A stretch of DNA of 64,000 bases, taken from contig CM066915.1 in the NCBI GenBank assembly GCA_033964015.1, positions 3,373,942-3,437,941 of the forward strand, given 5' to 3'. Below are positions 1-16,633 of this stretch, in pieces. This DNA is from Scolanthus callimorphus. Its lineage: Eukaryota; Cnidaria; Anthozoa; Actiniaria; Edwardsiidae. The position numbers and the translations under genes were made by a program. Each line of letters begins with the position of its first letter. Positions within the stretch are counted from its first letter, which is position 1. The notes below the pieces were generated by a model, which was not told the DNA's origin, searched no databases, and saw only the letters and a list, made by a program, of their open reading frames with translations.

Positions 1-494
1 CAAAAAAAGCCACAGGAGCAAGAAAAGGCAACAAAGATCGGGGGAAATTCATGTGGTAATTACATTGTGTGAAAACATGGTCTATAAAAACTTGGGCTTG
101 GGTGTTCGTAACATCGTAACACGCTAAACGCTTTTGACAACCTAATGTTACAAAATAAAAACATAAATATTATTCTTGTAGCTTGAATTATGTAGTACAA
201 TAATGCTGGACGCTTACAACTTTTCATTTTAAAATTAATTGCTTGAAAGCTTTACTGTTGTGTAAAAGAAATGATTAATTGTACATTGGAAATGAAATGG
301 GAATCGCTTTAATCAACCTATCGTTTCTTTAATTCATTCTTTTTACTTCTAAACACAGAGGGGTTTCCGCGGAAATCCGGTCTTAAGACTATTCTAGATC
401 CATTTTAGAACTCAAAAGCATTTCCTCTTTTTGTTTAGCACTTTAAATTATTTTACCTCTTCTCGTATTTCTTTAATTATTTTTTTTCTTTCAG

Positions 495-611
495 CTTCCA
501 AAAAGAGACGCCGAAAATGACTTCTGCACTTGGGTTGTCCGTCAATGTAGAAGAAAACAACAAAGGAGATCTTACAAAGAACGGAGTCACATTGATGGAA
601 AGAGTCAATAG
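495..611 (+). CDS. possible terminal coding exon of an upstream gene
   Basis: A long pyrimidine tract ending in TTTCTTTCAG (to 494) is a strong 3' splice site. Downstream, two frames are open. One runs 39 codons to a TAG at 609-611; another, starting at 496, runs 47 codons to a TAA at 634-636 and has the more protein-like composition. I recognise neither peptide. No clear AATAAA follows. It could be the last exon of a plus-strand gene lying mostly left of the window, or a chance acceptor-like site. Confidence 0.28.
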   Translation, partial: LPKRDAENDFCTWVVRQCRRKQQRRSYKERSHIDGKSQ

Positions 612-636
612 TAATGTTATAATTTCCAGAGGATAA

Positions 637-1279
637 ACAAACATTTTATATTATTTAAAGGATATCAAACACAAGATGTGTAAATGTCAAAATGTGAATA
701 TGATGCTTTTGTAGTAAAACTTTTACAATGTAAATGAGCGAAATACAGCGACGTTTTAAAGCACAACACATATATTTTGACACGGAAGACAGTTCAAAAT
801 CCAGTCTTAATTCAAGATAACGCAGTTTCAATTCAAAAGATGTTCTCTTTGAATCTTAAACAATCATTTGTGGGAGTCATTCACTGCTACTTTAGCAAAG
901 AAAATTAAGAGCAAAAATGTTTTACATGAAATATGTTTGAGTGTTTCTAGAAAAAGTCGATTTTTTTCTTGCTCCTGTGATGCGAGAAGTCAAATAATAC
1001 AATTGCTGTACTTTATCAAATCAATAATAAATTGCTATTATAGAAATGCCCAAAATAGAAGTATCTACTATGCTTTGGCTTTGGATCTTTGGATTCTTTC
1101 GAAGGAAAACAATTTTTTATTATATAGACACGAGTGTTTTACTGGGAAATACATCTCATACGAAGCTACATCGGGTCCTCAGTGACATATTTTCCATATC
1201 CTCACCTCACTAGTGAGGATATCGGCCAAAACAAAAGTGCAATTTGGAACAATTGTTTCTGGTTTGTCTATATAATAAA
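637..1279. other. AT-rich stretch without recognised features
   Basis: No homologous coding exon, RNA gene or well-formed inverted repeat is seen. An open frame at 868-1185 has no recognisable domain and no supporting splice or start context. Confidence 0.5.
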
Positions 1280-1432
1280 AAGAAAATTACACGATGGCTT
1301 GAAGATATGAGTTTTATTTTCTCGTGTCAAAAACAATATTTTACTCATTCGCTGCGCTCATTCGTAAAATATTGTTCTTGCCACTCGAAAATAAAACTCA
1401 TATCTTCGCGCCACCGTGTAATATCCTCTTTA
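1280..1432. repeat. hairpin MITE, about 150 bp
   Basis: The left arm (ACACGATGGCTTGAAGATATGAG, continuing into TTTTATTTTCTCG) is matched in reverse complement by the right arm ending CACCGTGTAATATCC. The arms meet at an internal palindrome around AATATTTTAC. There is no coding capacity. Confidence 0.75.
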
Positions 1433-1667
1433 TAGTTAGCGCTATTATTAACTTAACCTTGTTACACTGTTCGGGTTTGTAATTATTGTATGTATTCCAT
1501 ATTCAGCAAGGACACGTTATTGTTTTGCGACCAGCAAATAGCAGCAAAAAGCCGGTTCTAAAATAAAATATTCTAAATCCACATCAAAAAGGGAGTCAAA
1601 ATACTGGCTGGGTGGTCTGTTGGGAGACAGAGGTGGAAAGAAGTCTTCCAAATATTTCGCCACAACT

Positions 1668-1885
1668 TTAAGCCAGGAAAATACGAGGCACAAAATCCCT
1701 CAACTTGTCGCGCAATTCATTGCTGCGTCTAATGTTTGTTGCTAGTTTCTTATCAAATTCACAACTTGTCGCGAGAGCTCTGGGTACGAGAATGGTGGTC
1801 GCAGAAAGGAGAATCACATTCTCTTACCCAGAGCTCCCCAGCTCGTCACCTCGCGGGGGTAGGCTCTGGTGACATCCACCGACGT
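1668..1885. repeat. truncated family-C MITE joined to a family-A MITE fragment
   Basis: 1668-1773 matches one end of the 14285-14726 element (AAATACGAGGCACAAAATCC, CAACTTGTCGCG). At 1774 it is interrupted by GAGCTCTGGGTACGAGAATG, the terminus of family A. A second family-A terminus in the opposite sense starts at about 1817. This is a nested, partly deleted arrangement. Confidence 0.7.
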
Positions 1886-2656
1886 ATGCGTAAAGGAAAA
1901 TGGTGGTTTTATGCCTCACAATTGCTTTTAGAGCGTTCACATGCTGGGCTCTACGCGCAAAAGAGTTTAAACTTTCCTGAAAAACTGCCTTGAGCTTTTT
2001 TATTAGTTTTTTTTTGTCGTGATCCCCCCCCCCCCCCCCCCAGTTTTTGGAGGCTTGCTACGGCCCTGGAAGGGAGAAGGGAGAGAACGCAGGTGCACCA
2101 AAACCCAACGGCTGGAAACCGAGCCTACATTCGAGTCTGGTCATTTACAAAAAAAAATATTGCCCGTTTCGATTCAATGAACGCTCTAACTCTACCTCTC
2201 ATCTCGCTCCGGTTTCCTGTCTTAGCTGCTCATCAACAGCTGTCTGTTGTTTGTATAACAATAGGCTTGTTCCATATGGAATACATAAAACGATCTGCAC
2301 GATACTTCCCTAACTAATGTCCCATTATATAAAAATCCATATCCCAACCAAAAGGGGGATTTTACCATCACCCTATGAGAATTTGCAAATGAATAATGCA
2401 GTATATATGAAATATCGGATATCTACCAAGCGTACAACATGATGTTTTTCTAAGGAGCTGTTGGCTAACCATTAATGGTAAAATTCCCGGAAATTCAGGT
2501 TGCGATTTTCGGGGATTCCGATTGGAACAAGCAAGTTGTCTCTAAAGGTTGTTCCACCATTTCGTTTGGAACGAACCGATCGGAATGGTTTGTACCATTT
2601 GCACTCCAACCGGTTTTATGACCAAATATGGCAAGAGACCCGAACAGAAATAGAAA
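1886..2656. other. repeat debris with a poly-C tract
   Basis: A run of about 17 C lies near 2025-2041. The rest shows no gene; several short open frames overlap but none has recognisable similarity. Confidence 0.4.
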
Positions 2657-2841
2657 TTAACAACTGGGTCATGGCTAAAAGGGATGACTCAGAAGGACCT
2701 GATTAATAATTCATAGGCTTCACGGTTGAACGAAGCTACATATGCCATGTTATGACATGTAGCTTCGTTCTATTGTTTGTCCTATGAATTATTAATCAGG
2801 TCCTTCTGAGTTATAATCCCTTTTAGCCATGACCCAAATGG
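2657..2841. repeat. hairpin element, about 185 bp
   Basis: GGGTCATGGCTAAAAGGGAT and GAAGGACCTGATTAATAATT on the left are repeated in reverse complement on the right up to GCCATGACCC, with the centre near 2745. The arms are nearly identical, so it is probably a recent foldback/MITE copy. Confidence 0.75.
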
Positions 2842-3141
2842 TGAGCACCATTTTTTTTTGTGTGTGTGTGCAAAGGCATGGTGCCTATTTTGCAGTTTTA
2901 GATTGCAAAAGTCCAAAATCCAGTCAACAATGGGGACTACAGGGTACCATTTGATCGCCATGTTGGGCCCAGCCTGTTGCTTCCTGGAAAAAAAAAACAT
3001 CAAAATTGCCCCTCACCCCACCATAGGGAATTTCTCCTTTTCCAGTGTTTGGGGTATGGATTTAATTTTTCGTTTCTACAGTCTACCTTCTTTCCAGTCT
3101 TTTGAACTTGTTTTCTGTTGAAAAAGTACAAAGGAAACAAT

Positions 3142-3478
3142 GGGCAATTGCAGAAAATATATGTACCCCCACCACAGGTGGCAATAGTGTTTGACACCCC
3201 CCCCCCCCCCCCCCCCCATGCATCCAGAATTTCCAAAATGGCTTACGCCCCATGCAAATAGAATTCCTGAGAGGTTAACTTAGCTTCCAGCTTAAAAAAA
3301 AACATGCAGGCAGAATTCCGGAGGGTTGTCCAATACACTGACAAATTTATGCAAGGCATTGTCTAAAACAATGGAGTGCAATGGAGTGTACTATAGAACG
3401 AGGCAATACAATGGAGAAGAACAATACCATGCATAAATTTGTCAGAGTATTGGACTAGTATGCTGGAATTGCCCAATT
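3142..3478. repeat. family-D element (GGGCAATT termini, poly-C core) with inserted hairpin
   Basis: It starts GGGCAATTGCAGAAAATA, holds a poly-C run (about 3198-3216) and ends GGAATTGCCCA. This is the same design as 60187-60482. Between about 3336 and 3463 a separate inverted repeat is inserted, with arms GTCCAATAC and GACAAATTTATGCA. On the minus strand part of this repeat can mimic a Leu-Glu-Ala-Lys coding stretch, which is a coincidence. Confidence 0.65.
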
Positions 3479-9224
<5,746 letters not shown>

Positions 9225-9489
9225 CTTGAAAATGGAAATATGATCCGCAGTTTGCGGGAGTCCTGTGGGTATAAAATCTTGTTGCGTCGGTCATCCGGTC
9301 AGCCTGTGTCATGTCAGTGGACAACACCGTGTTTTTGCTGAATTTATTTTACGAGCAGACTATTAAAAATAATTTTTAGAGGATAGGAATGCCGCTAGTA
9401 AACAGGCTTTCTCATTTCGCATTTCTGATAATGAAGATTCATTTTTCTCCCTCTTTTCAATTAATCATTGTGCACTATTTGGGTACCCT
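9225..9489. promoter_or_regulatory. possible divergent promoter region
   Basis: This short interval separates the BLOC1S2 start (minus strand, 9224) from the first plus-strand frame at 9490 and C16orf89 copy 1 at 9846. A CRE-like TGACGTCA lies just inside the right boundary (9494-9501). A shared head-to-head promoter is inference from geometry; no TATA box or initiator was identified. Confidence 0.35.
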
Positions 9490-9792
9490 GTGGTGACGTC
9501 AGTGCCATTTCCAGGTCTGTGTCCAACTTTTGGCGTTCATCCCGCCGAGATTGAACGACTTATTCAACCATTAAATTCAATAATGCACTTCCACTCGGCG
9601 TTAGACACATCATCCAAGACTTTAAGTGCCAATATCAACTTGATCGCTACAGGTATCGACCAATTAAAAGAGGCGGCTCAAAACACTACTGCCCAAATGG
9701 TCACAGGTGAAACGACCGGGGAAACGAACACGGAAAAAGAACATGCTCAACTAACAGAAGCTTGCTGCTTCTATCTAAAGAAAACTTACTAG
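9490..9792 (+). CDS. unrecognised small open frame
   Basis: A 100-codon frame with helix-like composition (IERLIQPLNSIMHFHSAL, then INLIATGIDQLKEA), ending 54 bp before the C16orf89 copy 1 start. Codon-like texture and length make it plausible as a small protein, or as an exon: an acceptor-like TTTCCAG lies at about 9513-9519 and a donor-like ACAGGTGAAA at about 9702. I recognise no family. It may equally be 5' UTR of C16orf89 copy 1 or chance. Confidence 0.3.
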   Translation: MVTSVPFPGLCPTFGVHPAEIERLIQPLNSIMHFHSALDTSSKTLSANINLIATGIDQLKEAAQNTTAQMVTGETTGETNTEKEHAQLTEACCFYLKKTY

Positions 9793-9845
9793 AGTCCTGA
9801 GTTATCTAGATCTCTTTGCATCCTTTAAACCTTTATGGCCTGAAA

Positions 9846-12800
9846 ATGAGTACGATTACTCTGTTTTGGTGGATATGCATTGCTCTTTTGTGTAATGGAA
9901 ATCAGAGTTATAGACTAGGCCACAACAAGGTCAGATTATCCGAATCAGCGTACAAAGCAGCTTTAGAGGAAACCTTTGCGGCTATTAACAGATTACTGAC
10001 GTTTTTCGAGGCCAAACACAAGAAAATGATAGTGGATGGCATTTTTGGAGTCCGTGTTTTTCAAGGTAAGTAAGATAGGACGTGTGGTATTGTGACTAAT
10101 AACTTAAATTAAAATTGTATTTTGCAGCTTAAACCTTTAAAGCTTATATCAAGTCTATTTCAATAAATGAAAGTGTGCCCATATTTAAGTATTGCGATGC
10201 TGGTGATTTTATTTGTTTTAGTTGCATACTATATAACTGTTTCTACTGCCTGGGGCAAATCAGATACTGATAATATTATCAACACACAAGACCCACATAA
10301 AGAGCATGCTGACCTGTAGCTATTTAGGGGTGAAATTGGGGAAGGGGGTTGCATACACTCTAGGGGACCCCAGGGGGGACTCTAAGGTTAAATGCTAGGG
10401 GTGACCATCGGGAAACTCGAATTTTGACCCTAAAAGTACCTGATTGGAAAAGCTTTCCACCCTAATACCCCTCAGTCTGAAAATACCTAGCCTGTGTAGG
10501 CTAGAAAAATAATACCCTAAAAAATACCAACAATTTTGACAGATTTAAATTTTATTCTGGCCGTTTATTTGATATACATCAAATGTTTCCTCTCAAGGTT
10601 TTCTTCAGCGTACCTTATTTGCATGAGAACCCCTGAAAAATACTTTTTTTTTTCTTACCATACAGTTTTTATTTTCGAACCCCTAAAAAATACCAGATCG
10701 CCGATTTCAACCCCTAAAAAATATGACAGTCACCCCTAGCATTCAAATACAGGGAGTCCCCCCCAGATAAGGGAATTGCTCCAGAAAGCAGGTTTGTGGG
10801 ACAAGTCCCTGGGACTGTTCCCTAGTCTGTGCCATCCTATGTGGAAGAGCCGCAGGTAATTTTCTATGACTATTGTCAATCAATGCAACCTATGTTTGCT
10901 AATTAGTAGTGCTGTTGGCTAGTGTAGGGGCAGAGGGGGCAGTTGCCCCCATCCCCCCCAGGGAAGTAAAAATTTTAGTACCAACATGTGGGGAAAACCT
11001 GCTTGCCCCACTAGCAAAAACAAAGAATGAGCAAGGCTTGCCCCCCCCCCCCCCCCCCCCAGACAAAAATTTCTAGCTATGGCCTCGATCATCTTTATGC
11101 CCAGTGCATTCATTTTGCTTCCCTTGTGAGGCAGGGCTCAAGACTGTGGTGATATGGTTGCAAAGGCGACTAGATTTATCTTTTTGCGAAATGTGTGTTA
11201 GTCCCAAAATTGCAAGTGAAAATATAAGAAGATGTGATTCAAGAGTTGGGAAGGGCTGCTCTAAAATGCCCTACTTATTGATATCGAAAAAAATCATAGC
11301 TGGTTCAGTGGCTTGGAGGTTGCAGGCATGTATGTATCTTATGACAACATGCTGTATGGCTTAAAGGCCCATCACCAACCGGGAGCCTTTGCGCCCCGTT
11401 TTCTTTTGTTTTCAACTTGATCCATTGTTTTTCGGCTGCTCTGTCCGCAAAGGCTCTCGGTTGGTGATGGGCCTTTAATCGTCAAATAAAACTTCTGACC
11501 GGAATGTCCTTCACCTTGTTATTTTGTTTGTTATTTTGTTTGTTTTTCACCTCAGCATTATACATGAACCAGTATAACTTTATCTAGCAAATAAATATAA
11601 AATAAACGCAATCAACTAAGGCAAGGGGTGGCGAATTGTAAATGGGAGATTTTTCAAGACAGCGAGATCAAGCACAAAAAATTGAGATTAAGACAAGCAA
11701 ATATTGCTTCTCATACATTCTCTGTATTTTGCGTCAATTTGTTATAAAACGAGATTGCAAGACAGCTCTCTAAAATCTCGATATTCACTAAGAATTTTGC
11801 GAGATTCTGTACTTTCCGAATGACCAGTTGCCACCCCTAAGGCATTATTTATTCAATTTAGAAAATGCAACTACCGTAACCAATGCAATGCAACCACCAT
11901 TTTTTTTTTTCGAGCCCTGGAGAGTATCACAACAGAAGCAAATTCACCCACAAATTCACTGCACAAAGTGAAACTGCTGGGCAAGGTTATAATTGGCTTG
12001 CATAGTTTGATTTGCTTCACACAAAAACTGCAAAAAGCTCACATGCTCATAACTGAAACAGCTGTGATTGAATGTCTTTTCCTTCCTTTTGCAGGTACTT
12101 TAAACCTTGTCTTGAAATCAATGAAAAATAAACAAATCAAAGTGGATGGTGCATCTTCATTAGAAAGGAGAATCAAGTATTTGGTCCAACGTTCTGTAAG
12201 ATTCTCATCTAAATCCATGAAGTTTGCAAAAGCATATGACCCAGAATATTTTAAAACTGTTGGTTTCACAGCCTTGACGGAATGGAATGTTTTACGCCAA
12301 CCCTTCAGAGCAATTGACCCAACATTGGTTTGGACAAAAAATGAGAGAAGTAAAGATGCGGATGAGGATGCATTGGACAATTGTTATAATGCATTGATAG
12401 GAAACAAGAAAAAGAAGATCAAGCCATGTACAATAAGCAAAAAGTGCTGGAAAATTAACAGTCAACCCTATGGTATGGGGTATATGCTGACACATCAAAT
12501 ACTGTATTTTATGATGGGTCAAAAGAAAGGTAAACTCCAAATAAGAATTAAGTGTACCCTAATTTTCAACGTCACGCATTTATTTAAATTTGTTCACAGG
12601 TTGTACCAAAAAATTTGAAAGAATTCTAAAACGACAAGGAATAAACAGTGTGGGTCACATATACGATGTTAGGTGTGCTAATGTCTATCCTCAAATGCTG
12701 AAAGAAGAACAAACTGCTCTGAAAAACAAGACTTTGGGGAACATAGATTTATACATGGAGCAATGTGTTGTATGCGGTTTATTGGGGTTTGAGAATTTCC

Positions 12801-15800
12801 TGACCCTGCAAAGGCTTGAGACTATCCTGACTTGGCAACACCCTCAGGGCTGCTTTGGTCTCCATGGTGATATAAAGGGTGAATATGATGTTGATGATGA
12901 CGATAACATTCCAGAGGAAGAGGAAGAAAGGTTTGTCATGAGCCACCTTAACCAAAATATTTGTTATTTCCTTAAAAAAAAGCTTGTTGATCCTCTAAGT
13001 GGGCCTTTTTATTCTAATGGAGCTCAAATGAATTGGAACAGATGTCTTTATTAACATTTTATTTGGTAATAATATACATTTATTCCATGAGCTACCTTAA
13101 TGGCCCATGGGCACCAAAGCCGCATTTCAGTTACGCAAGAATAAACACAGTTGAAAATTCAATGCAAACTTACAGCTTGAAATTGTGAAATGCAAAAGAC
13201 AGTACAATAGGGATCCCTGTGGGTCCTATCAGCCATCACAGCGGTTGAATAACAATAGTTCCAATTGAAAAAAAAGCGCAAAGGTTCCCGGTTGACTATG
13301 GGCCTGCTGCCCCCAGTTTTCTGGTTACAAAATTGTTCAAACCAATGTTAACGGAATTGTTTTTCTCGCGTTTGCATGATATAATGTGCTAAACGGCGGC
13401 GAAACATTGCATTATGGTGACTCCAGGTATTCATGTCATTATAGATTGGCTGGCAAAAGGTCAATGAGAAAACTTCAAGTGGCTAGAACATTGAAAGGTT
13501 TGTCAACATTTTTGTTCCTGGCGTAGCAATCACGTGGTTCAGAAGAGATTTTGGCACAGAGCAGAGTTTTTTTTCCTGTCAGTCTTTTATTAGCTAACAT
13601 TAAGTTGTTCGCGTGTCTGGTATGTCGCGTGGGCGCAAATCAAAACAACCACGCGACATACCAGACCAGGGCCGGCGGAGCACCCTAAAAAGTGGGGGTG
13701 CCGAAGAGGCAAAAAATGAAGTGGACACGTAATTTCGGTTTTTCATGTTTTTACCTCATAGACATTTTGATGAAAGTATGTCACAATGTAATCTTGACCG
13801 GCTCTACGTTCTCTGAGCCTAATGTCAAAACAGAAACAAAAAGGACAGGCTTCTGTTCTTCTGTTCCTTTTCTTCTTTATGTGTAAATACCAAAAAATAC
13901 ATCTAGCTTCAAAAGTGGGGGTGCTCGAGCGCCCTTTGCCCCCCCCCCCCCCCCCCCCCCCCCCCGGTCCCCCGCCTATGCAGACACACGAACATAACTT
14001 AAATGCTAGCTAATAAAAGACCATTCTCGTACCCAGAGCTCCCGGCTCGTCTCCTCGCGGGGGAGGCTCTGGTGACAGCCACTGACGCATGCACGAGATT
14101 TGATACAGAGCCGTTGAGAGAAAGATCTTTCTGCGAATGCACCTATGTTCAAAACCAGCCAATCAGCAAAGGTCCTCAAATGGATGTCACCAGAGCCTAC
14201 CCCGCGAGGAGACGAGCCGGGAGCTCTGGGTAAGAGAATGATAAAAGACTGACAGAAAAAAAAACCCGTAACTGTAATCTGTAAAGCCGGGGAAATACGA
14301 GGCACAAAATCCCTCAACTTGTCGCGCAACATTGCTGCGTTGCAAGTCTAATGTTTGTTGCTCGTTTTTCATCGAATTCACAACTTGTCGCGCAACATTT
14401 TGTTTTGATGATCACACATGCGAGCCCAAGGCGGATTTGCCTCTTAGCACTTCACTTCTATTGACTAATCAACTTGAATTGTAGGTAAGATGTTGCGCGA
14501 CAAGTTGTGTGTTTGATGAAAAACGAGCGACAAAGCCAGAATTGTGTCTCAAAGTAGACCCGCGCTCTACTTCGCGCAACAAGTTTTCACAACCTGCAAC
14601 AAATGTTTTTGTTGCGCGACAAGTTGTGGCGCGAGATGAAAAACGCGCAACACTGATCATCAACTTGCAACGCAACAATGTTCCGCGATAAGTTGAGGGA
14701 TTTTGTGCCTCGTATTTCCCCGGCTTAACGCGTAACTGATTTTACTCTGCTCTTTGCTAAAAAATGCTCTTTTGAACAACGTATCTGGCAAAATAACACT
14801 GACATTTGGTTGCTGGTCGTCTTTTCGACATACCTCCGACTTGTACGCTGTAAGTAATTCTGAGGCATAGAAATGTCATTTTATACGCATGCGTCAGTGG
14901 CTCTCATCCTGGGAGCTCTGAGTCGAGAACTCGCGCATGCGTCGTCTGCGTGGTGAATAGTACAGGGCCGAAATTACTCGATGCTGATTGGCTAAGAGCG
15001 AGGGCATTTTTTCTTAATTGAAAGCAAAATTACTTTGCACACGTCTGAATACGAGTAGTCTCAACACGCGCGTTGAATTTTGCCCTTTTATATCATAAAC
15101 AAGTATAATACGGCTCGGGCAATTTTGGAAAAAAAATGAAAGCACTCGTGAAATTAATCCCTAATTTTACTCGGCCCCATGCGATTTCTTATACTACTGC
15201 GTTGTCTGTCCGCGGGGGAGGCTCTAGGGAAATCTATTTGATGGCCTTCGCTGATTGGCTGATTTTGAATGTTGGGGCATGCGCAGAAAGTTGTTTCTCT
15301 CAACGGCTCTGAATCAAATCTCGCGCATGCGTTAATAGCTGTCACCAGGGCCTCCCCCGCGACATTCTCGTACCCAGAGCTCCCCGGCTCATCGCCTCGC
15401 AGGGGAGGCTCCAATCTCGTACCCAGAGCCCGTCATCTTTTGGCCAGCGGCAAGATTCAGGGCTCTGGGGGAATCGATTTTTTTAAACCCAGATTCTGTG
15501 TTTCCGGTTTGATTGTTCATATGAAAGTTCGTTACGTTTTTGACGTACCACGCATGCTCACAAATCGGATTCCCCCAGTGAATCTTGCCGCTGGCCAAAA
15601 GATGACGGGCTCTGGGTACGAGATTGGGGAGGCTCTGGTGACATCCATTTGAGGGCCTTCTCTGATTGGCTGAACCGGCGCGCATGCGTACATAAAACTA
15701 GCTTAATCTCGCTTTATAAAAACGTATCTGTCAAAATAACACTGGCATTCGTTTCCTAGTCGTCATTTCAAACTATTCCCCCGACTTCTTATACGCATGC

Positions 15801-16448
15801 ATCGGTGGCTGTCACCAGAGCCTTCCCCCAATCTCGTACCCAGAGCCCGTCATCTTTTGGCCAGCGGCAAGATTCACTGGGGGAATCCGATTTGTGAGCA
15901 TGCGTGGTAGCTCAAAAACGTAACAAACTTTCATACAACGTTCAAACCGGAAACCCAGAATCTGGGTTTTAAAAAAATCGGTTCCCCCAGAGCCCTGAAT
16001 CTTGCCGCTGGCCAAAAGATGACGGGCTCTGGGTACGAGATGGAGCCTTCCTCGCGAGGTGACGAGCCGGGGAGCTCTGGGTACGAGAATGCTCGCACGA
16101 GAGGTAGAATGACGTAACCATACTCCATTGACTATGCTGTAACACTGTGATATGCATACTAACAAGTTGCATGTTTGCTACTTTTCAGGTGGCTGTGAAT
16201 TACACGCTTCCGGCGTAGGGATAGGCCTACTGGGGCTCTACGTCTCCTGGATTCTACACCAAATGACAAAAGAAAAAACCTCTCCAGTCTTGAAACACAA
16301 ACCCCTATTCCCCATTGGCTCGACGGATCAACTGGACAGTACCACCTCCATCATAGTGTTCTTAGCTCTTGTTGCGGTCGTGATTATATTTTCAACAAAA
16401 AGACGATTGCGAAGACGACTTGTCTCTTGTCTGAACTGTCGTTATTAG
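9846..16448 (+). CDS. C16orf89-family protein (DUF4735), tandem copy 1, membrane-anchored form
   Basis: Four exons: 9846-10065, 12095-12529, 12600-12878 and 16189-16448, all joined in phase 1, giving 397 residues. The start is the ATG directly before the hydrophobic leader (STITLFWWICIALLCNG); an in-frame ATG 30 bases earlier is less likely. Exon 1 ends in the VDGIFGVRVFQG motif; exon 2 has PCTISKKCW and GYMLTHQILYFMMG; exon 3 has LYMEQCVVCGLLGF and WQHPQGCF; exon 4 has GGCELHASGVGIGLLGLY. Family members enter the secretory pathway; molecular function is unknown. Unlike the secreted human protein, exon 4 adds a hydrophobic segment (about residues 364-380, IIVFLALVAVVIIF) followed by KRRLRRRL, indicating a type I membrane protein with a short basic tail. 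The frame continues past 12878 to an alternative donor at 12930, but only 12878 keeps phase and gives the same exon length as copy 3. Confidence 0.88.
10373..10765. repeat. inverted-repeat element in copy 1 intron 1
   Basis: Left end GGGGGACTCTAAGGTTAAAT...GGGGTGAC; right end GTCACCCCTAGCATTCAAAT...GGGAGTCCCCCC. The interior contains repeated CCCCTAAAAAATACC words. Non-coding. Confidence 0.6.
10910..11095. repeat. family-F element with poly-C tract
   Basis: GGCTAGTGTAGGGGCAGAGG on the left, a C20 run (about 11041-11060), and TTCTAGCTATGGCCTCG on the right. It matches the 23226-23425 copy, including the internal GTGGGGAAAACCTGCTTGCC segment. Confidence 0.65.
11363..11478. repeat. 116-bp hairpin MITE with TTAA flanks
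   Basis: TTAA precedes AGGCCCATCACCAACCGGGA, and the reverse complement (TCTCGGTTGGTGATGGGCCT) is followed by TTAA. A TTAA target duplication is typical of piggyBac-type elements. Confidence 0.75.
13082..13612. other. copy 1 intron 3, left part, nothing recognised
   Basis: No exon with family similarity could be found here; only AT-rich sequence with short degenerate repeats. Confidence 0.4.
13613..13668. repeat. short palindrome
   Basis: GTCTGGTATGTCGCGTGG and its reverse complement CCACGCGACATACCAGAC are separated by about 20 bp. It could form a stem-loop; no function is evident. Confidence 0.7.
13670..13985. repeat. repeat ending in a long poly-C tract
   Basis: AGGGCCGGCGGAGCACC...AGTGGGGGTGC occurs twice in part, followed by a C-run of about 26 near 13940-13965 and CCCGCCTATGCAG. 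Related in design to families D and F. The proline runs in the translation are a by-product of the poly-C. Confidence 0.5.
14022..14240. repeat. complete family-A MITE, 219 bp
   Basis: Inverted termini CATTCTCGTACCCAGAGCTC and GAGCTCTGGGTAAGAGAATG. The interior has GGCTCTGGTGACAGCCACTG and a CCAATCAGC word. It is flanked on both sides by ATAAAAGAC, an apparent 9-bp target-site duplication, which would fit a Mutator-like (MULE) family. Other copies lie at 15206-16090, 28159-28487, 30354-30573, 30766-30988 and 43985-44205. Confidence 0.85.
14285..14726. repeat. complete family-C MITE, about 440 bp
   Basis: AAGCCGGGGAAATACGAGGC and its complement bound the element. Internal CAACTTGTCGCGCAACATT/TTGCGCGACAAGTTG words recur in both orientations. 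No transposase ORF; all open frames are low-information. Confidence 0.8.
15414..15624. repeat. family-B MITE, 211 bp, copy 1
   Basis: Inverted ends ATCTCGTACCCAGAGCCCGT and ACGGGCTCTGGGTACGAGAT, followed inward by CATCTTTTGGCCAGCGGCAA. A near-identical second copy lies at 15831-16041; partial copies lie at 30590-30655 and 31037-31103. Confidence 0.8.
15831..16041. repeat. family-B MITE, 211 bp, copy 2
   Basis: Same length and ends as the 15414-15624 copy, interior in the opposite orientation. It is flanked by GAGCCTTCC on both sides. Confidence 0.8.
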
Positions 16449-16633
16449 ACCAAAATTCCAAAATGGCATGTCTACCTTGATCTTGGTCCATCAGCCTGTT
16501 CCCACTGCGTTCCTTGTACGTAGTGAGAAGGTAAACCGCTGGATGTGCGCGGGCGCTCTAGGTGACGTCACAACCAAACCACAGGGAACCCGCCCAGAAT
16601 GTCAGGGACTAGACTGTTGGTCTGTGACGCAAC

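Larger units (their letters stand above)
15206..16090. repeat. family-A MITE copies hosting two family-B insertions
   Basis: 15206-15361 is a family-A copy lacking its ends. 15362-16090 reads as one family-A copy (CATTCTCGTACCC...GGGTACGAGAATG) split twice by family-B elements at 15414-15624 and 15831-16041, which are in opposite orientation to one another. The bases next to each insert repeat (GGGGAGGCTC around the first, GAGCCTTCC around the second). Confidence 0.75.

Noticed and set aside
3265..3300. Possible BLOC1S2 last exon (Leu-Glu-Ala-Lys on the minus strand)
   Set aside because: The acceptor phase does not fit, and the sequence belongs to the family-D repeat also found near 60330.
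12879..12930. Longer exon 3 of C16orf89 copy 1, ending at the GTTTGT donor (12930)
   Set aside because: It leaves phase 2, incompatible with exon 4. The 12878 donor gives 279 nt, the same as copy 3, and keeps phase. The acidic extension may still be an alternative form.
14022..16100. Open frames with SYPELPGSS / LVPRARHLLASGK-type peptides, repeated at many places
   Set aside because: They are translations of family-A and family-B MITE termini; the same peptide fragments recur wherever the MITEs occur, in both orientations.
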